Shown here: in pieces, positions 20,129-30,887 of the stretch | How positions within the stretch are numbered: the stretch's first letter is position 1 | Layout: every line of letters starts with the position of its first letter | Made by a program: the position numbers and the translations under genes | Notes under the pieces: model-generated | The model's input: the letters and a program-made list of their open reading frames with translations, nothing else | Told to the model about the DNA's origin: nothing | The model's database searches: none | Origin: Candidatus Kinetoplastibacterium sorsogonicusi | GTDB lineage: Bacteria > Pseudomonadota > Gammaproteobacteria > Burkholderiales > Burkholderiaceae_B | DNA: 64,000 nucleotides | NCBI RefSeq assembly: GCF_003072465.1 | Contig: NZ_CP025628.1 | Location: forward strand, 677,698 to 741,697 | Reading direction: 5' to 3'

Positions 20129-20688
20129 TTTATCCTCTTATGTTCGTATAATAATATCAATAATGAATTGATAATATTTTCAATAGAATTTATAGATGTA
20201 TCAATTACTAAATCAGCAGTTTTTAAATATAAAGGTTCTCGCAATTTCAACATTTTTTCAATCGTAATATAAGGATCTTTAGTAGATAATAATGGCCTAT
20301 TATTATCTTTATAAGTTCTTTTAAATAATTCATTTATATTAGTTTTAAAATAAACGACAATTCCACTTTTCATTAATGATATACGATTTTTTTCTGATAA
20401 AATTATTCCACCACCAGTAGCTATAATTGTATTTTTACAATTTAAACATTCATTTAAAACACAAGATTCTTGTTCTCTAAATCCAACCTCTCCTACAATT
20501 TCAAATATTGTAGGTATATTTAAACCAGACTTTAGTTCAATTAAATGATCTAAATCTAAAAATTTTCTATTTAAATTTTTTGCTAAATGTTTTCCTATAG
20601 TTGTTTTACCAGATCCCATCATACCAATAAGAAATATTGGATCATTATATGATAATTTTTGAATATTTTTATAATTATTACAATTCAA
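20125..20688 (-). CDS. aroK: shikimate kinase (TTG start)
   Basis: Phosphorylates shikimate with ATP. The 187-residue protein has a P-loop GMMGSGKTTIG (K28), the shikimate-binding DLDHLIE, FREQE, ATGGGIIL and the LID region RPLLS. The start is unusual: an in-frame TAA lies just upstream and the only plausible initiator before the P-loop is TTG at 20688, preceded by AAGGA nine bases away. It is the first gene of aroK-aroB. In Bordetella pilus assembly genes lie between mrcA and aroK; none remain here. Confidence 0.95.
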   Translation of the reverse strand: MNCNNYKNIQKLSYNDPIFLIGMMGSGKTTIGKHLAKNLNRKFLDLDHLIELKSGLNIPTIFEIVGEVGFREQESCVLNECLNCKNTIIATGGGIILSEKNRISLMKSGIVVYFKTNINELFKRTYKDNNRPLLSTKDPYITIEKMLKLREPLYLKTADLVIDTSINSIENIINSLLILLYEHKRIK

Positions 20689-20821
20689 GATTAATTTTCC
20701 TTATTTCCTATATTAAAATATGAACTATTCATATGTATTTAATAAGTTTCAAAATAATAAATGTAATAAAATGTTACACTTAATAAATTATTACCTATAT
20801 AAGATATCTTAAGATTACACA

Positions 20822-23206
20822 ATGCGAAATATAAATGAATATAAAAATAAAAACTTGTATGAAAAAAATAACAAAAAATTTTTTTCTTTAATACTAAAAT
20901 TATTAGTATTTTTTATAGGATTAATATTTTGTGCTATATCATTACTTAGTATTGCTATAACTATGACATGGTCAAAACTACCAAATTTAAATGCCTTAAC
21001 TGATTATAAACCAAGATTGCCGTTAAGAATTTATACTGCTGATCATATTTTATTAGGAGAATTTGGTGAAGAACGTCGTAATTTATTAAAATATAATGAA
21101 ATACCAGATATTATGAAATTAGCAGTGCTTGCAGCTGAAGATGATCGTTTTTACAGTCATAAAGGTATTGATTGGTTTGGAGTAATTAGAGCTGGTTTAG
21201 CTAATATTAGTCATATGGCTAAAATCCAAGGAGCTAGCACAATTACTATGCAAGTTGCAAGAAATTTCTATTTGTCATCTGAAAAAACATATTCTAGGAA
21301 ATTTTATGAATTTATGTTGACATTTAAAATTGAATCAGAATTAACTAAAGATCAAATTTTAGAATTGTATATGAATCAAATATATTTAGGTCACCGTTCA
21401 TACGGCTTTGCTGCAGCTGCAATTACTTATTTTGGCAAATCAATAAATGAAATTAATGTAGCTGAAGCTGCCTTATTAGCAGGGATACCAAAAGCACCAT
21501 CAATATTTAATCCTTTTTCCAATTATAAACGATCTACTAATAGACAAAAATATATTTTAGGAAGAATGTTATTATTAAATTACATAAACAAAGATGAATA
21601 TAATAATGCTCTACAAGAAAAAATTTGTTTAAAAGATAGTAAATACTATACAGATGATCAAAGTTCTTTTTATAATAAAGATTTATTACATGGAGAATAT
21701 GCAGCAGAGTTAGTTAGGCAACTATTATTTAATATATATAAAAACGATTTATATTCAAGTGGCATAAATGTATATACTACTATTAAATCTAAAGATCAAA
21801 TTGCTGCTTATAAAGCAGTTAGGGATGGGGTTATTTCTTATACAAAAAAATTAACATATTTAGGTGAAGAAGATTATATAGACTTACCAGTAAATATTGA
21901 ATCTGATATAAAAAATTTTCAGCAACTTATTTCAAAAAAATTTCAAAATTTAGTTGAATTGGATGGTATTATCCCAGCTATTATTTTATATGTATCTGAT
22001 CAAAAAATTATATTAACAAAAAATGGGAAAGATAGAATAAATATAAATGATCAATCAAATATAAGTTATATTAAAAATTGTATAATAAATAAAAGTATTA
22101 GAAGAGGATCTATAGTATATATATATAGAAATATATTAAATAATTGGGAGATTATAAATTTTCCTAAAGTACAAGCAGCTCTAGTATCTATGTCTCCTAA
22201 TAATGGTGCCATATTTTCATTAGTAGGTGGTTTCGATTTTTATTTATCTAAATTCAATCATGTCACACAAGCTTGGAGACAAGCTGGATCGAGTATTAAA
22301 CCATTTATCTATGCTGCGGCTTTAGAAAAAGGTGTAAAGCCATCAACTAGAATATCTGATCAACCATTTATTATGACTGCAGAAGAAACAGGTTCTAAAG
22401 CTTGGAATCCAAAAAATTATGGTAATAAATATGAAGATAAGGTTACAATGCGACAAAGCTTATATAAGTCTAAGAATATGGCATCTATTAGAATATTAGA
22501 ATTTATAGGTCCAGAATTTGCAAAAGAATATTTAGCTAAATTCGGTTTTGATAAAAATAAACATCCTGCTCTTTTACCGTTAGCATTAGGTGCTGGTTCT
22601 GTTACTCCATTGCAGCTAGTAAATGCATTTTCTATATTTGCAAATGGAGGGTATCTTGTTTCTCCTTATTTAATAGATAAAGTAACAGATAATGATGGTA
22701 ATATATTAATGCAATGTCAACCCATAAAAGCTGGAGATAATGATATACTTAGCATAGATAAAAGAGTAGCTTATATAATGGACGATATGTTAAAAGGAGT
22801 CGCTACTAAAGGTACAGCTCGTAAAACTAATATTGAATTAAAAAGACATGATATAGCAGGCAAGACTGGTACAACAAATAATTCATTTGATGCATGGTTT
22901 GCAGGTTATAATCAAAGCATATCAGCCACTACTTGGGTAGGATTTGATAACTTAGTTTCACTTGGAGATAAGGAAACTGGTGGTGCTATTGCTATGCCAA
23001 TTTGGATTAATTATATGAAAGAAGCTTTGAAAGGAGTTCCTGAAGATCATATAAGAGAGGTACCAGAAGGAATAGAACTAGATGAAGATGGAGACTTTTT
23101 TCTACCAGAAATACCTACAGTTAATGAAATTAATGATAAATCTACATCTAATAATGATACAGAAATTTTAAGTAGTTTTTTAGATAATTTTACAAAATTA
23201 GAATAA
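20822..23206 (+). CDS. mrcA: penicillin-binding protein 1A (bifunctional transglycosylase/transpeptidase)
   Basis: Polymerises and cross-links peptidoglycan at the outer face of the inner membrane. The 794-residue protein has a cytosolic basic N-terminus, one membrane helix (about 23-48), the GT51 domain with catalytic E106 in AAEDDRFYSHKG and QGASTITMQVARN, an inserted OB-like domain, and the transpeptidase domain with nucleophile S490 (SSIK), S550-KN and K681-TG. Divergent from aroK, with about 130 bases between. Confidence 0.96.
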   Translation: MRNINEYKNKNLYEKNNKKFFSLILKLLVFFIGLIFCAISLLSIAITMTWSKLPNLNALTDYKPRLPLRIYTADHILLGEFGEERRNLLKYNEIPDIMKLAVLAAEDDRFYSHKGIDWFGVIRAGLANISHMAKIQGASTITMQVARNFYLSSEKTYSRKFYEFMLTFKIESELTKDQILELYMNQIYLGHRSYGFAAAAITYFGKSINEINVAEAALLAGIPKAPSIFNPFSNYKRSTNRQKYILGRMLLLNYINKDEYNNALQEKICLKDSKYYTDDQSSFYNKDLLHGEYAAELVRQLLFNIYKNDLYSSGINVYTTIKSKDQIAAYKAVRDGVISYTKKLTYLGEEDYIDLPVNIESDIKNFQQLISKKFQNLVELDGIIPAIILYVSDQKIILTKNGKDRININDQSNISYIKNCIINKSIRRGSIVYIYRNILNNWEIINFPKVQAALVSMSPNNGAIFSLVGGFDFYLSKFNHVTQAWRQAGSSIKPFIYAAALEKGVKPSTRISDQPFIMTAEETGSKAWNPKNYGNKYEDKVTMRQSLYKSKNMASIRILEFIGPEFAKEYLAKFGFDKNKHPALLPLALGAGSVTPLQLVNAFSIFANGGYLVSPYLIDKVTDNDGNILMQCQPIKAGDNDILSIDKRVAYIMDDMLKGVATKGTARKTNIELKRHDIAGKTGTTNNSFDAWFAGYNQSISATTWVGFDNLVSLGDKETGGAIAMPIWINYMKEALKGVPEDHIREVPEGIELDEDGDFFLPEIPTVNEINDKSTSNNDTEILSSFLDNFTKLE

Positions 23207-23276
23207 CTATTATTGTTATAATAATGATAATATATGGAAAGTAGATTATTTAACTATTATTTTTATGGATAATGTT

Positions 23277-23333
23277 ATGCTGAAGAATATTTATATAATC
23301 TATATTTATATTATATTTTTTGCTATTTTTTAG
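23277..23333 (+). pseudogene. possible relic of the small lipoprotein gene that precedes lysA
   Basis: In many proteobacteria a short lipoprotein (LptM/YifL) is encoded just before lysA. Here a frame MLKNIYIIYIYIIFFAIF then TAG lies 87 bases before lysA; it resembles a signal sequence but has no lipobox cysteine. It may simply be chance in AT-rich DNA. Confidence 0.15.
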
Positions 23334-23420
23334 TTATAAAAAAGATTTATTAATAAATTTATATGTATAACAAAAAATATTCAAATGTAAATCAATCATT
23401 CTAATTTTTATCAATTAATT

Positions 23421-24722
23421 ATGACAAATATAAATCAAAAAATAACACCAGTTGGATTTCCTCATTTTCATTATATAAATGAAGACTTATATGTAGAAAA
23501 TATTCCACTAAAAATATTATCGGAAAAATTAGATACTCCATTATATGTATATTCTAGAGCATCTATTAGGGAATCTTGGAATAAATATGCGAAAGCTATA
23601 AAAGACAAAAATGTATTAATATGTTATGGTATGAAAGCTAATTCTAATATCTCTATAGTTAAAGAACTAGGTTTTTTAGGAGCAGGTTTTGATATTGTAT
23701 CAGGTGGTGAATTAAAAAAAGTAATAGCTGCTGGAATTAATACAAATAAAGTAGTTTTTTCTGGTGTAGGTAAGAAATCTTGGGAAATAAAAATAGCTTT
23801 AGAATATGGTATTAAATGTTTTAATATAGAATCAGAAAGTGAACTTAGAAAAATATCAAAAATTTCAAATATTTTGAATAAAAATGCTAATATTTCTATT
23901 AGAATTAATCCAAATGTAGATGCTAATACTCATCCTTATATATCTACAGGTCTAAAAGAAAATAAATTTGGTATAGATATAGAAGAAAGTTTAGCATTAT
24001 ATAAATTAGCTAGTACATTACCTAATATTAAAATAGTTGGAATAGACTGTCATATTGGATCTCAAATCACAGAATTAGCTCCTTATATAGATACAATTAA
24101 TAAGATAATCAATTTTGCCAAAAAGTTACATAAAATAAATATCAATATTGAACATATAGATTTGGGTGGTGGCTTAGGAATTAAATATCATAATAACGAT
24201 AAAATTTTTAATATAGAAGAACTTTTAGTTTTTTTTGCTGCTAAGCTCAAAGAAAATAACTTGCATAATATACAAATTATATTAGAACCTGGTCGTTCAT
24301 TAGTAGGTAATTCTGGTATATTATTAAGCAAAGTAGAGTATATTAAAACTACTTTAACAAAAAATTTTGCTATTATTGATGCAGCTATGAATGATATAAT
24401 GAGACCTGCTTTGTATCAAGCGTATCATGGTATTTTACCAGTATATAATAAAAATAATAATAAACAATACTATGATATAGTAGGTCCTGTCTGTGAAAGT
24501 GCTGATTGGATTGCTAAAAATAGATTATTGTCTTCTTTGAAAGAAGGTGATTTAATTGCTATAGAGTCAGCAGGTGCATATTGTATGACTATGGCTAGCA
24601 ATTATAATTCCAGACCTAAAGCAGCAGAAATAATTGTAGATAAGGATAAATATTACATAATACGTCAACGTGAAAGTATTGAAGAAATAATTCAAAAAGA
24701 ATTACTTATCCCTATTGAATAA
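23421..24722 (+). CDS. lysA: diaminopimelate decarboxylase
   Basis: Last step of lysine synthesis: decarboxylates meso-DAP with PLP. The 433-residue fold-type III enzyme has the PLP lysine K72 in CYGMKANSN, HIGSQI, the phosphate loop GGGLGIKY, EPGRSLVGNSG, and the active-site cysteine segment GPVCESADWIA near the C-terminus, followed by YCMTMASNYNSRP. Acts after dapF (2.8 kb). Lysine provision to the host is an expected symbiont role. Confidence 0.97.
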   Translation: MTNINQKITPVGFPHFHYINEDLYVENIPLKILSEKLDTPLYVYSRASIRESWNKYAKAIKDKNVLICYGMKANSNISIVKELGFLGAGFDIVSGGELKKVIAAGINTNKVVFSGVGKKSWEIKIALEYGIKCFNIESESELRKISKISNILNKNANISIRINPNVDANTHPYISTGLKENKFGIDIEESLALYKLASTLPNIKIVGIDCHIGSQITELAPYIDTINKIINFAKKLHKININIEHIDLGGGLGIKYHNNDKIFNIEELLVFFAAKLKENNLHNIQIILEPGRSLVGNSGILLSKVEYIKTTLTKNFAIIDAAMNDIMRPALYQAYHGILPVYNKNNNKQYYDIVGPVCESADWIAKNRLLSSLKEGDLIAIESAGAYCMTMASNYNSRPKAAEIIVDKDKYYIIRQRESIEEIIQKELLIPIE

Positions 24723-24751
24723 ATAATATTTTTTTATGGGTTTCATTTTCA

Positions 24752-25369
24752 GTGTCATTATTAAATAATACTATATTTTTTAAATCAGAAAGTAAAATAG
24801 AAAATTTACCAAAAGATTGTTTACCAGAAATTTGTTTTGTTGGAAGATCTAATGTTGGAAAATCAACTATTATTAATACTTTAACTAATAAGAAGAAATT
24901 AGCTTTTTCTAGTAAATTACCAGGTAGAACAAGATTAATTAATTTATTTAAAGTAAATGATTTAAAAAATTATACATTATGCTATTTAGTAGATTTACCG
25001 GGATATGGTTATGCTTCTGTTTCAAATAATATAAAACAAAATTGGACAAATATATTAAATAGTTATATACATAGAAATTCGATACTGTGTATAGTATTAA
25101 TATTAGATATTAGGCGAGGATTAACAGATTTAGATAAATTATTAATTAATTATATTAATAATTCTAATTGTTTTAAATTAGTTTTAATAAATAAAATTGA
25201 TAAATTATCTCATGAAAAAAGAATTTCTAAAATAAAAAATATAAAACAGCAATTAATAAAACTAAATTTATTTGATACTTTAGAGTTTTCTTCCACTAAA
25301 AAAATAGGTATAGACAATACTAATCAATATTTAGAAAAAATTATACTTAAAAAATTAAATAAAATTTGA
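24752..25369 (+). CDS. engB: ribosome biogenesis GTP-binding protein EngB/YsxC (GTG start)
   Basis: Small GTPase needed for large-subunit assembly. The 205-residue protein has G1 GRSNVGKST (K37), G2 PGRTRLIN, G3 DLPGYGY, G4 NKID and a final G5-like FSSTKKIG. I chose GTG 24752 because the resulting MSLLNNTIFF aligns with the family N-terminus; the ATG at 24736 is in another frame. It follows lysA by 29 bases. Confidence 0.93.
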   Translation: MSLLNNTIFFKSESKIENLPKDCLPEICFVGRSNVGKSTIINTLTNKKKLAFSSKLPGRTRLINLFKVNDLKNYTLCYLVDLPGYGYASVSNNIKQNWTNILNSYIHRNSILCIVLILDIRRGLTDLDKLLINYINNSNCFKLVLINKIDKLSHEKRISKIKNIKQQLIKLNLFDTLEFSSTKKIGIDNTNQYLEKIILKKLNKI

Positions 25370-25377
25370 TTTTTTTA

Positions 25378-25424
25378 AGTTATATTAATTAGTTATATTA
25401 ATTTTACATAAAATTAATATAACT
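25378..25424. terminator. strong hairpin between engB and rplQ, with a tandem copy of one arm
   Basis: Perfect 15-base stem AGTTATATTAATTTT (25391-25405) / AAAATTAATATAACT (25410-25424) with an ACAT loop. The first 13 bases of the left arm are also present immediately upstream (25378-25390) as a head-to-tail repeat. It lies between convergent engB and rplQ and probably ends both units, including the long ribosomal protein block. Confidence 0.8.
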
Positions 25425-25439
25425 ATTGTTAATTACAAG

Positions 25440-25796
25440 TTATCTATCCACTAGCTCAATAATTGCCATTGGAGCATTATCTCCATTACGAAATCCAGCT
25501 TTTAATACTCTAGTATAACCACCACTTCTATTTAAACATCTAATACCAATAGTATTAAATAGCTTTAATACTGCTGCACGATCCCTTAATCTCGCAAAAG
25601 CTAATCGTTTATTAGCTACTGTAGGATTTTTTGATAAAGTAATTAAAGGCTCAATTATGCGCCTCAATTCCTTAGCTTTTGGTAATGTAGTATTTATAAT
25701 CTCATGTGTTATTAATGATACAGCCATATTACGAAACATAGCAATACGATGACTACTAGTACGATTTAGTTTACGCAAACCTTTACCATGACGCAT
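25440..25796 (-). CDS. rplQ: 50S ribosomal protein L17
   Basis: 118 residues, full length, starting [17 protein letters not shown] as in all bacterial L17; binds domain III of 23S rRNA near the exit tunnel. Last gene of the alpha operon, 129 bases after rpoA, and the last gene of the long leftward block that ends at the hairpin at 25391-25424. Confidence 0.98.
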   Translation of the reverse strand: MRHGKGLRKLNRTSSHRIAMFRNMAVSLITHEIINTTLPKAKELRRIIEPLITLSKNPTVANKRLAFARLRDRAAVLKLFNTIGIRCLNRSGGYTRVLKAGFRNGDNAPMAIIELVDR

Positions 25797-25925
25797 ATTA
25801 TATCCCTTTCCTTGAATCTATACTTTAATCTATTATTAAATAGATTATTGAATGTTTCGGATCTTCTATTGATAAATAAATTTATTAATTATCACGGCCC
25901 GATATTATATATTTTATAAAATAAT

Positions 25926-26924
25926 TTAAAAATCATCTATAATTTTAGGAGGCCAATTATCTAATTTTGTAGAAAGCGACAGACCTCTAGAAGCTAATAC
26001 TTCTTTAATTTCATTTAATGATTTACGTCCTAAGTTAGGAGTTTTTAATAATTCATTATCTGTTTTTTGTATTAAGTCACCAATATAATGAATATTCTCT
26101 GTTTTAAGACAATTAGCTGATCTCACTGTTAATTCTAAATCATCAACTGGACGCAATAAAATTGGATCAATTTGTGGAGCTCCAATATGATTTTCAGATT
26201 CTATTTTTTCATTAGTACCTTGTAGACTTGCAAAAACAGAAATTTGATCTATAAGAATTCTAGCAGCATTACGTATACAATCTTCAGGAGATATTGCTCC
26301 ATTAGTTTCTACTTCCATTACTAATTTATCTAAGTCAGTACGTTGTTCAACTCTAGCACTTTCTACTTTATAGCTAACACGACGTACTGGACTAAAAGAA
26401 GCATCTAGTAATATCTTTCCAATTCCATTTTTAGAAATATTATTATCTTCAGATAATACACGTATATTACCAGGTTTATAACCTTTACCCTTTTCTACTT
26501 TAATTTGCATATTAAAGTCATTATTTTGAGTTATATTACAAATTAAATGATTAGGATTAATAATTTCTACATCATGAGGTAATTCTATATCACTAGCTAA
26601 TAATGGACCAATTTTATTTTTTTTAACTTGTAATATAACTTCATTTTTATTATATATTTTAAACACGATACCTTTTAAATTTAAAATGATATCTACAACA
26701 TCTTCTCTAATTCCTGGGATAGTAGAATATTCATGTAAAACATTTGAAATTTGAATTTCGGTAGGTGCATAACCATCCATTGACGATAATAATATACGAC
26801 GTAAAACATTACCCAACGTATGCCCATAACCACGCTCAAAAGGTTCCATAATAATTCTTGCATGATTTAAGCCAATGGGTTCTATATTTATTAAACGTGG
26901 CTTTAAAAATCCATGATTAGACAT
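25926..26924 (-). CDS. rpoA: RNA polymerase alpha subunit
   Basis: 332 residues. The N-terminal dimerisation domain shows [27 protein letters not shown]; after a linker the C-terminal domain, which contacts UP elements and activators, has [24 protein letters not shown] and [23 protein letters not shown]. Place in the alpha operon between rpsD and rplQ is standard. The 132-base gap before it, after rpsD, is unusually long for this operon. Confidence 0.98.
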   Translation of the reverse strand: MSNHGFLKPRLINIEPIGLNHARIIMEPFERGYGHTLGNVLRRILLSSMDGYAPTEIQISNVLHEYSTIPGIREDVVDIILNLKGIVFKIYNKNEVILQVKKNKIGPLLASDIELPHDVEIINPNHLICNITQNNDFNMQIKVEKGKGYKPGNIRVLSEDNNISKNGIGKILLDASFSPVRRVSYKVESARVEQRTDLDKLVMEVETNGAISPEDCIRNAARILIDQISVFASLQGTNEKIESENHIGAPQIDPILLRPVDDLELTVRSANCLKTENIHYIGDLIQKTDNELLKTPNLGRKSLNEIKEVLASRGLSLSTKLDNWPPKIIDDF

Positions 26925-27056
26925 GTAAAAAATTCCTATTTAATTTCACTATATAATTTATTATTAAGATTCAATATTAAAAAATTAAATGATTTATTAA
27001 TTTAATATAGCTGTAAATATTAAATATACGGCTAAAATGAATCAACTAATTTATAC

Positions 27057-27680
27057 TTAACGTGAATATAATTCTACAATCATAGATTCATTAATATCTT
27101 GTGCAACATCAGAACGATCTGGTGCAGATTTAAAAATACCTTTAAGTTTATCTATATCCAAATCAATCCATTGTGGAACACCAATACTTTTTAATAAATT
27201 AATTGACTCTATTATTCTCGTTTGATTTTTAGATTTTTCTCTAACAGATATTATATCACCAGGTTTCACATTAATAGAGGCAATATTCACTACTTTACCA
27301 TTTAATTCTATTGATTTATGGCTTACTAATTGACGAGCTTCTGCTCTAGTTGAACCAAAACCCATTCGATATACAACATTATCTAAACGTGATTCTAATA
27401 GTTTAATTAAATTTTCACCAGTATTACCTTTGATACGATCAGATTCTTCAAAGTATTTATGAAACTGTTTTTCTAAAATACCGTACATTCTTTTGAGTTT
27501 TTGTTTTTCTCGTAATTGTGTACCATAATCTGAAATTCTAGTACCTGATGTTCTACCATGTTGTCCAGGTTTTGAATCTAATTTGCATTTAGAATCAAAA
27601 GAACGACGAGAGCTTTTAAGAAAAAGATCAGTACCTTCTCTTCTAGCTAATTTACATTTAGGTCCAATATAACGTGCCAT
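27057..27680 (-). CDS. rpsD: 30S ribosomal protein S4
   Basis: 207 residues, with [20 protein letters not shown], a central helical domain and the S4 RNA-binding motif ([32 protein letters not shown]). Primary 16S binding protein and assembly initiator, and in many bacteria the translational repressor of the alpha operon. It follows rpsK by 11 bases. The early residues KCKLARREG hold only a single cysteine, so the zinc-binding form is not indicated. Confidence 0.98.
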   Translation of the reverse strand: MARYIGPKCKLARREGTDLFLKSSRRSFDSKCKLDSKPGQHGRTSGTRISDYGTQLREKQKLKRMYGILEKQFHKYFEESDRIKGNTGENLIKLLESRLDNVVYRMGFGSTRAEARQLVSHKSIELNGKVVNIASINVKPGDIISVREKSKNQTRIIESINLLKSIGVPQWIDLDIDKLKGIFKSAPDRSDVAQDINESMIVELYSR

Positions 27681-27691
27681 TTTATTATTCC

Positions 27692-28090
27692 TTATATACG
27701 ACGGCGCTTAGGTGGCCTACAACCATTGTGAGGAATTGGAGTTACATCTGAAATACTAGATATTTTTATACCTAATGCATTTAGAGCTCTAATTGAAGAT
27801 TCACGTCCTGGACCTGGTCCTTTTATGCGAACATCAAGGTTTTTCATTCCAAACTCTAAAGCAATACGACCAGCAGATTCAGAAGCAACTTGAGCTGCAA
27901 ATGGTGTAGATTTTCTAGATCCCTTAAATCCTGCACCACCTGATGTTGCCCATGATAATGTATTACCTTGTCTATCTGTTATAGTAATAATAGTATTATT
28001 AAAAGACGCATGTATATGCGCTATACCATCAGATACAACTTTTTTTATTTTTTTGCGGACTTTAGATCCACTTGTAGCAACTTTAACCAT
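27692..28090 (-). CDS. rpsK: 30S ribosomal protein S11
   Basis: 132 residues; [35 protein letters not shown] and the C-terminal [18 protein letters not shown] are the universal S11 motifs. Binds 16S rRNA at the platform next to S6/S18 and lines the Shine-Dalgarno cleft. Between rpsM and rpsD. Confidence 0.98.
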   Translation of the reverse strand: MVKVATSGSKVRKKIKKVVSDGIAHIHASFNNTIITITDRQGNTLSWATSGGAGFKGSRKSTPFAAQVASESAGRIALEFGMKNLDVRIKGPGPGRESSIRALNALGIKISSISDVTPIPHNGCRPPKRRRI

Positions 28091-28107
28091 ATTTTTTATT
28101 CCTTAGC

Positions 28108-28473
28108 TTACTTTTTCAAAGAAGCTGCAGCACGACGAGGTCCTTTGCGAGTTCTAGCATTAGTACGTGTACGTTGACCACGAACTGGCAAACCACGTTT
28201 ATGCCTGACTCCACGGTAAGTACCTAAATCAATCAACCTTTTTATTGATAACTGTACTTCTCTTCGTAAATCACCTTCTACTGTAAATAAATTTACTTGT
28301 TCACGAATTTTTTCTAATTCTATATCAGTCAGATCTTGTATTTTTTTTGATAAAGATACACCTGCTTTATTACAAATTTGACGAGCACGTGCTCGACCTA
28401 TACCAAAAATTGATGTTAATCCTATCTCAGCATGTTGCTGTGGCGGAATATTAATGCCTGCAATACGGGCCAT
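28108..28473 (-). CDS. rpsM: 30S ribosomal protein S13
   Basis: 121 residues, [26 protein letters not shown] at the start and the basic tail [20 protein letters not shown] that reaches toward the P-site tRNA. Sits in the head of the 30S subunit and contacts L5 across the subunit bridge. First protein gene after rpmJ in the alpha operon. Confidence 0.98.
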   Translation of the reverse strand: MARIAGINIPPQQHAEIGLTSIFGIGRARARQICNKAGVSLSKKIQDLTDIELEKIREQVNLFTVEGDLRREVQLSIKRLIDLGTYRGVRHKRGLPVRGQRTRTNARTRKGPRRAAASLKK

Positions 28474-28506
28474 AATTGTTCCTTAGTTCCTTAATAAATA
28501 ATCTAA

Positions 28507-28620
28507 TTAACCTTGACGTTGTTTATGTCTAGGATCTGTACAAATAATTCGTACAGTTCTATTGCGTTTAATAACTTTACAGTTTCGGCATATACGCTTA
28601 ACTGATGCCATAACTTTCAT
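28507..28620 (-). CDS. rpmJ: 50S ribosomal protein L36
   Basis: A 37-residue protein read directly from the sequence: [18 protein letters not shown], then ...[11 protein letters not shown] before TAA. It keeps the C-x2-C...C...H zinc ribbon of the metal-binding form. Lies between infA and rpsM, its usual place. Confidence 0.97.
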   Translation of the reverse strand: MKVMASVKRICRNCKVIKRNRTVRIICTDPRHKQRQG

Positions 28621-28652
28621 AATTAACTCCTATTAATAGCCAAACATACTAT

Positions 28653-28871
28653 CTATTTAGCTCTAAATATAATTCGAGCCCTAGTAAGATCATAAGGTGT
28701 TAATTCTACTGTAACCTTATCACCTGGCAAAATTCTAATATAATGCATACGCATCTTACCAGAAATATGTCCTAAAACTATATGGCCATTTTCTAATTTA
28801 ACACGAAAATTCGCATTTGGAAGATTTTCAATAATCTCTCCTTGCATTTGTATTACATCATCTTTAGACAT
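28653..28871 (-). CDS. infA: translation initiation factor IF-1
   Basis: 72 residues, a single OB fold: [46 protein letters not shown] and [14 protein letters not shown]. Blocks the A site during initiation together with IF-2 and IF-3. In betaproteobacteria infA is found here between secY and rpmJ, unlike in enterics, so its position supports the class assignment. Confidence 0.97.
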   Translation of the reverse strand: MSKDDVIQMQGEIIENLPNANFRVKLENGHIVLGHISGKMRMHYIRILPGDKVTVELTPYDLTRARIIFRAK

Positions 28872-28884
28872 TATATTACTTTCA

Positions 28885-30216
28885 TTATTTCTTAGTTAAA
28901 TATGAATCTTTATTTATTTTTTTAATTAAAGATTCATATTGGGTTGACATAATATGTGTTTGAATTTGAGTCATAAAATCCATAGTCACTACTACAATAA
29001 TTAATAATGATGTTCCACTAAAATTGAATGGAACATGCCAATACATAACTAATAATTCTGGTATTAAGCATACTATAGCAATATAAATAGCACCTGACAA
29101 AGTAAGCCTAGTTAAAATTTTATCAATATATCTAGCTGTATATTCTCCAGGCCTTATACCAGGGATAAAAGCTCCGCTTTTTTTTAAATTATCAGAAGTT
29201 TCTTTACTATTAAAAACTATAGCAGTATAAAAAAAACAAAAGAATATGATAGCAATAGTATAAAGAAAAAGATATATAGGTTGACGTGGTGCTAATATTG
29301 TTGCCAAATATGATAACATTGAATTATTACCATTAGAAAACCAACTGGACACTGTACTTGGAAATAAGATTATAGAAGAAGCAAAAATAGGGGGTATGAC
29401 ACCTGCCATATTTAACTTTAAAGGCAAATGAGAGCTTTGTCCACCATAAATTTTATTTCCCATTTGACGTTTTGCGTAATTTATATTTATTTTTCTTTGT
29501 GCTAGTTCAACAAAAACAACAAATAAAGTTACAGATATAATTAATAATAATATTAAAAAAGATGAAGTCATAGAAATCATGCTACTACTAACCATATCTA
29601 ATAATGCTGTTATTGCTGAAGGTAATTCAGATACTATACCAGCAAATATTATTACAGAAATTCCATTACCAATAGCTTTCTCAGTTATTTGTTCACCTAG
29701 CCACATTAAAAACATGGTACCAGCTACTAATGTAAAAACGGTTGTTAATTCAAATAGAAAACCAGGATTTATTACCAGATCTTTTTGAGATTCTAACACT
29801 ATAGATATACCTATAGATTGAATAGTAGCTAAAATAACTGTAAAATATCTAGTGTATTGCGTTAATTGCTTACGACCAATTTCACCATCTTTTTTTAAAG
29901 CTTCCAATGAAGGCAAAACTACTGACATAAGCTGAACAATAATAGATGCAGAAATATATGGCATAATACCTAAAGCAAATATAGAAAATCTAGATAAAGC
30001 ACCACCAGAAAACATATTAAATAAACCTAGAATGCCATCTCTATTATTTATGAACAGGTTAGCCAAAGCATCAGGATTTATTCCAGGAACTGGAATATGA
30101 GAACCTAATCTATAAACAATTAACGATAAAAGTAAAAATATTATTCTTTTAACTAAATCATTATTTTTATTTGAATATAATCCATTACCCATAGATGCTT
30201 TTGCCTTTTTCACCAC
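28885..30216 (-). CDS. secY: preprotein translocase subunit SecY
   Basis: Channel subunit of the SecYEG translocon in the inner membrane. The 443-residue protein has ten hydrophobic helices, the family motifs [12 protein letters not shown] and [25 protein letters not shown] (plug/second helix), [31 protein letters not shown], and [14 protein letters not shown] near the C-terminus. Last gene of the spc cluster; secE is at 56 kb; secG is not in the window. Confidence 0.98.
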   Translation of the reverse strand: MVKKAKASMGNGLYSNKNNDLVKRIIFLLLSLIVYRLGSHIPVPGINPDALANLFINNRDGILGLFNMFSGGALSRFSIFALGIMPYISASIIVQLMSVVLPSLEALKKDGEIGRKQLTQYTRYFTVILATIQSIGISIVLESQKDLVINPGFLFELTTVFTLVAGTMFLMWLGEQITEKAIGNGISVIIFAGIVSELPSAITALLDMVSSSMISMTSSFLILLLIISVTLFVVFVELAQRKININYAKRQMGNKIYGGQSSHLPLKLNMAGVIPPIFASSIILFPSTVSSWFSNGNNSMLSYLATILAPRQPIYLFLYTIAIIFFCFFYTAIVFNSKETSDNLKKSGAFIPGIRPGEYTARYIDKILTRLTLSGAIYIAIVCLIPELLVMYWHVPFNFSGTSLLIIVVVTMDFMTQIQTHIMSTQYESLIKKINKDSYLTKK

Positions 30217-30233
30217 TAGCTACACTCCAAAAT

Positions 30234-30680
30234 TCAAACTACCGATCCACCAGCTGCTTCTATTGAAGCACGAGCACCAGCAGTAAGAGACATTCCTTTT
30301 ATCTTTAAACTACGATTTATAGTACTACCACCAGTATTAATAATTTTAACAGATTTAATTATTTGAGAAATAATACCTGCTAGCTTCAAATCATTAATAT
30401 CTATTTCATCTTTATTTAAAGATAATAACTCTGAAATACGAACTTCATCAACAAATTTATTACTTTTAGAAGTAAAACCTCTTTTAGGTAATCTTCTTTG
30501 TAACGGCATTTGTCCACCTTCAAATCCAACTTTATGAAATCCACCAGCCCTAGATGTTTGTCCTTTATGACCACGGCCAGATGTTTTTCCTAAACCAGAA
30601 CCAATACCTCTTCCAACTCTGCGTTTATTATGTTTGCTACCTAAAGCTGGAGATAAAGAATTCAATTTAAATAATGACAT
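30234..30680 (-). CDS. rplO: 50S ribosomal protein L15
   Basis: 148 residues; [26 protein letters not shown] and [18 protein letters not shown] are the glycine-rich RNA-binding region of L15. Binds 23S rRNA late in assembly. Between rpmD and secY in the spc cluster. Confidence 0.98.
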   Translation of the reverse strand: MSLFKLNSLSPALGSKHNKRRVGRGIGSGLGKTSGRGHKGQTSRAGGFHKVGFEGGQMPLQRRLPKRGFTSKSNKFVDEVRISELLSLNKDEIDINDLKLAGIISQIIKSVKIINTGGSTINRSLKIKGMSLTAGARASIEAAGGSVV

Positions 30681-30698
30681 ATAATTATATCCATAAAT

Positions 30699-30887
30699 CT
30701 AAAAAATTTGAATTAAATAGTTAATTTTACGAATCATACCACGTGTTTCAGGAGTATTTTTGAGTATACTAATACTATTTAAACGATGTAATCCCAAACT
30801 TATAGCAGTTTCTCTATGAGATTTTTTTGTACCTATAAGGGAACGTATCAATTTAATTTTAATTTGATCATTAGACATAATATTCAT
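30699..30887 (-). CDS. rpmD: 50S ribosomal protein L30
   Basis: 62 residues from the ATG at 30887, whose A overlaps the rpsE stop (TAATG). A second ATG at 30878 gives 59 residues ([20 protein letters not shown]), matches the family length and is better placed relative to the AGG upstream, so the true start may be there. [19 protein letters not shown] is the L30 core. Confidence 0.95.
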   Translation of the reverse strand: MNIMSNDQIKIKLIRSLIGTKKSHRETAISLGLHRLNSISILKNTPETRGMIRKINYLIQIF

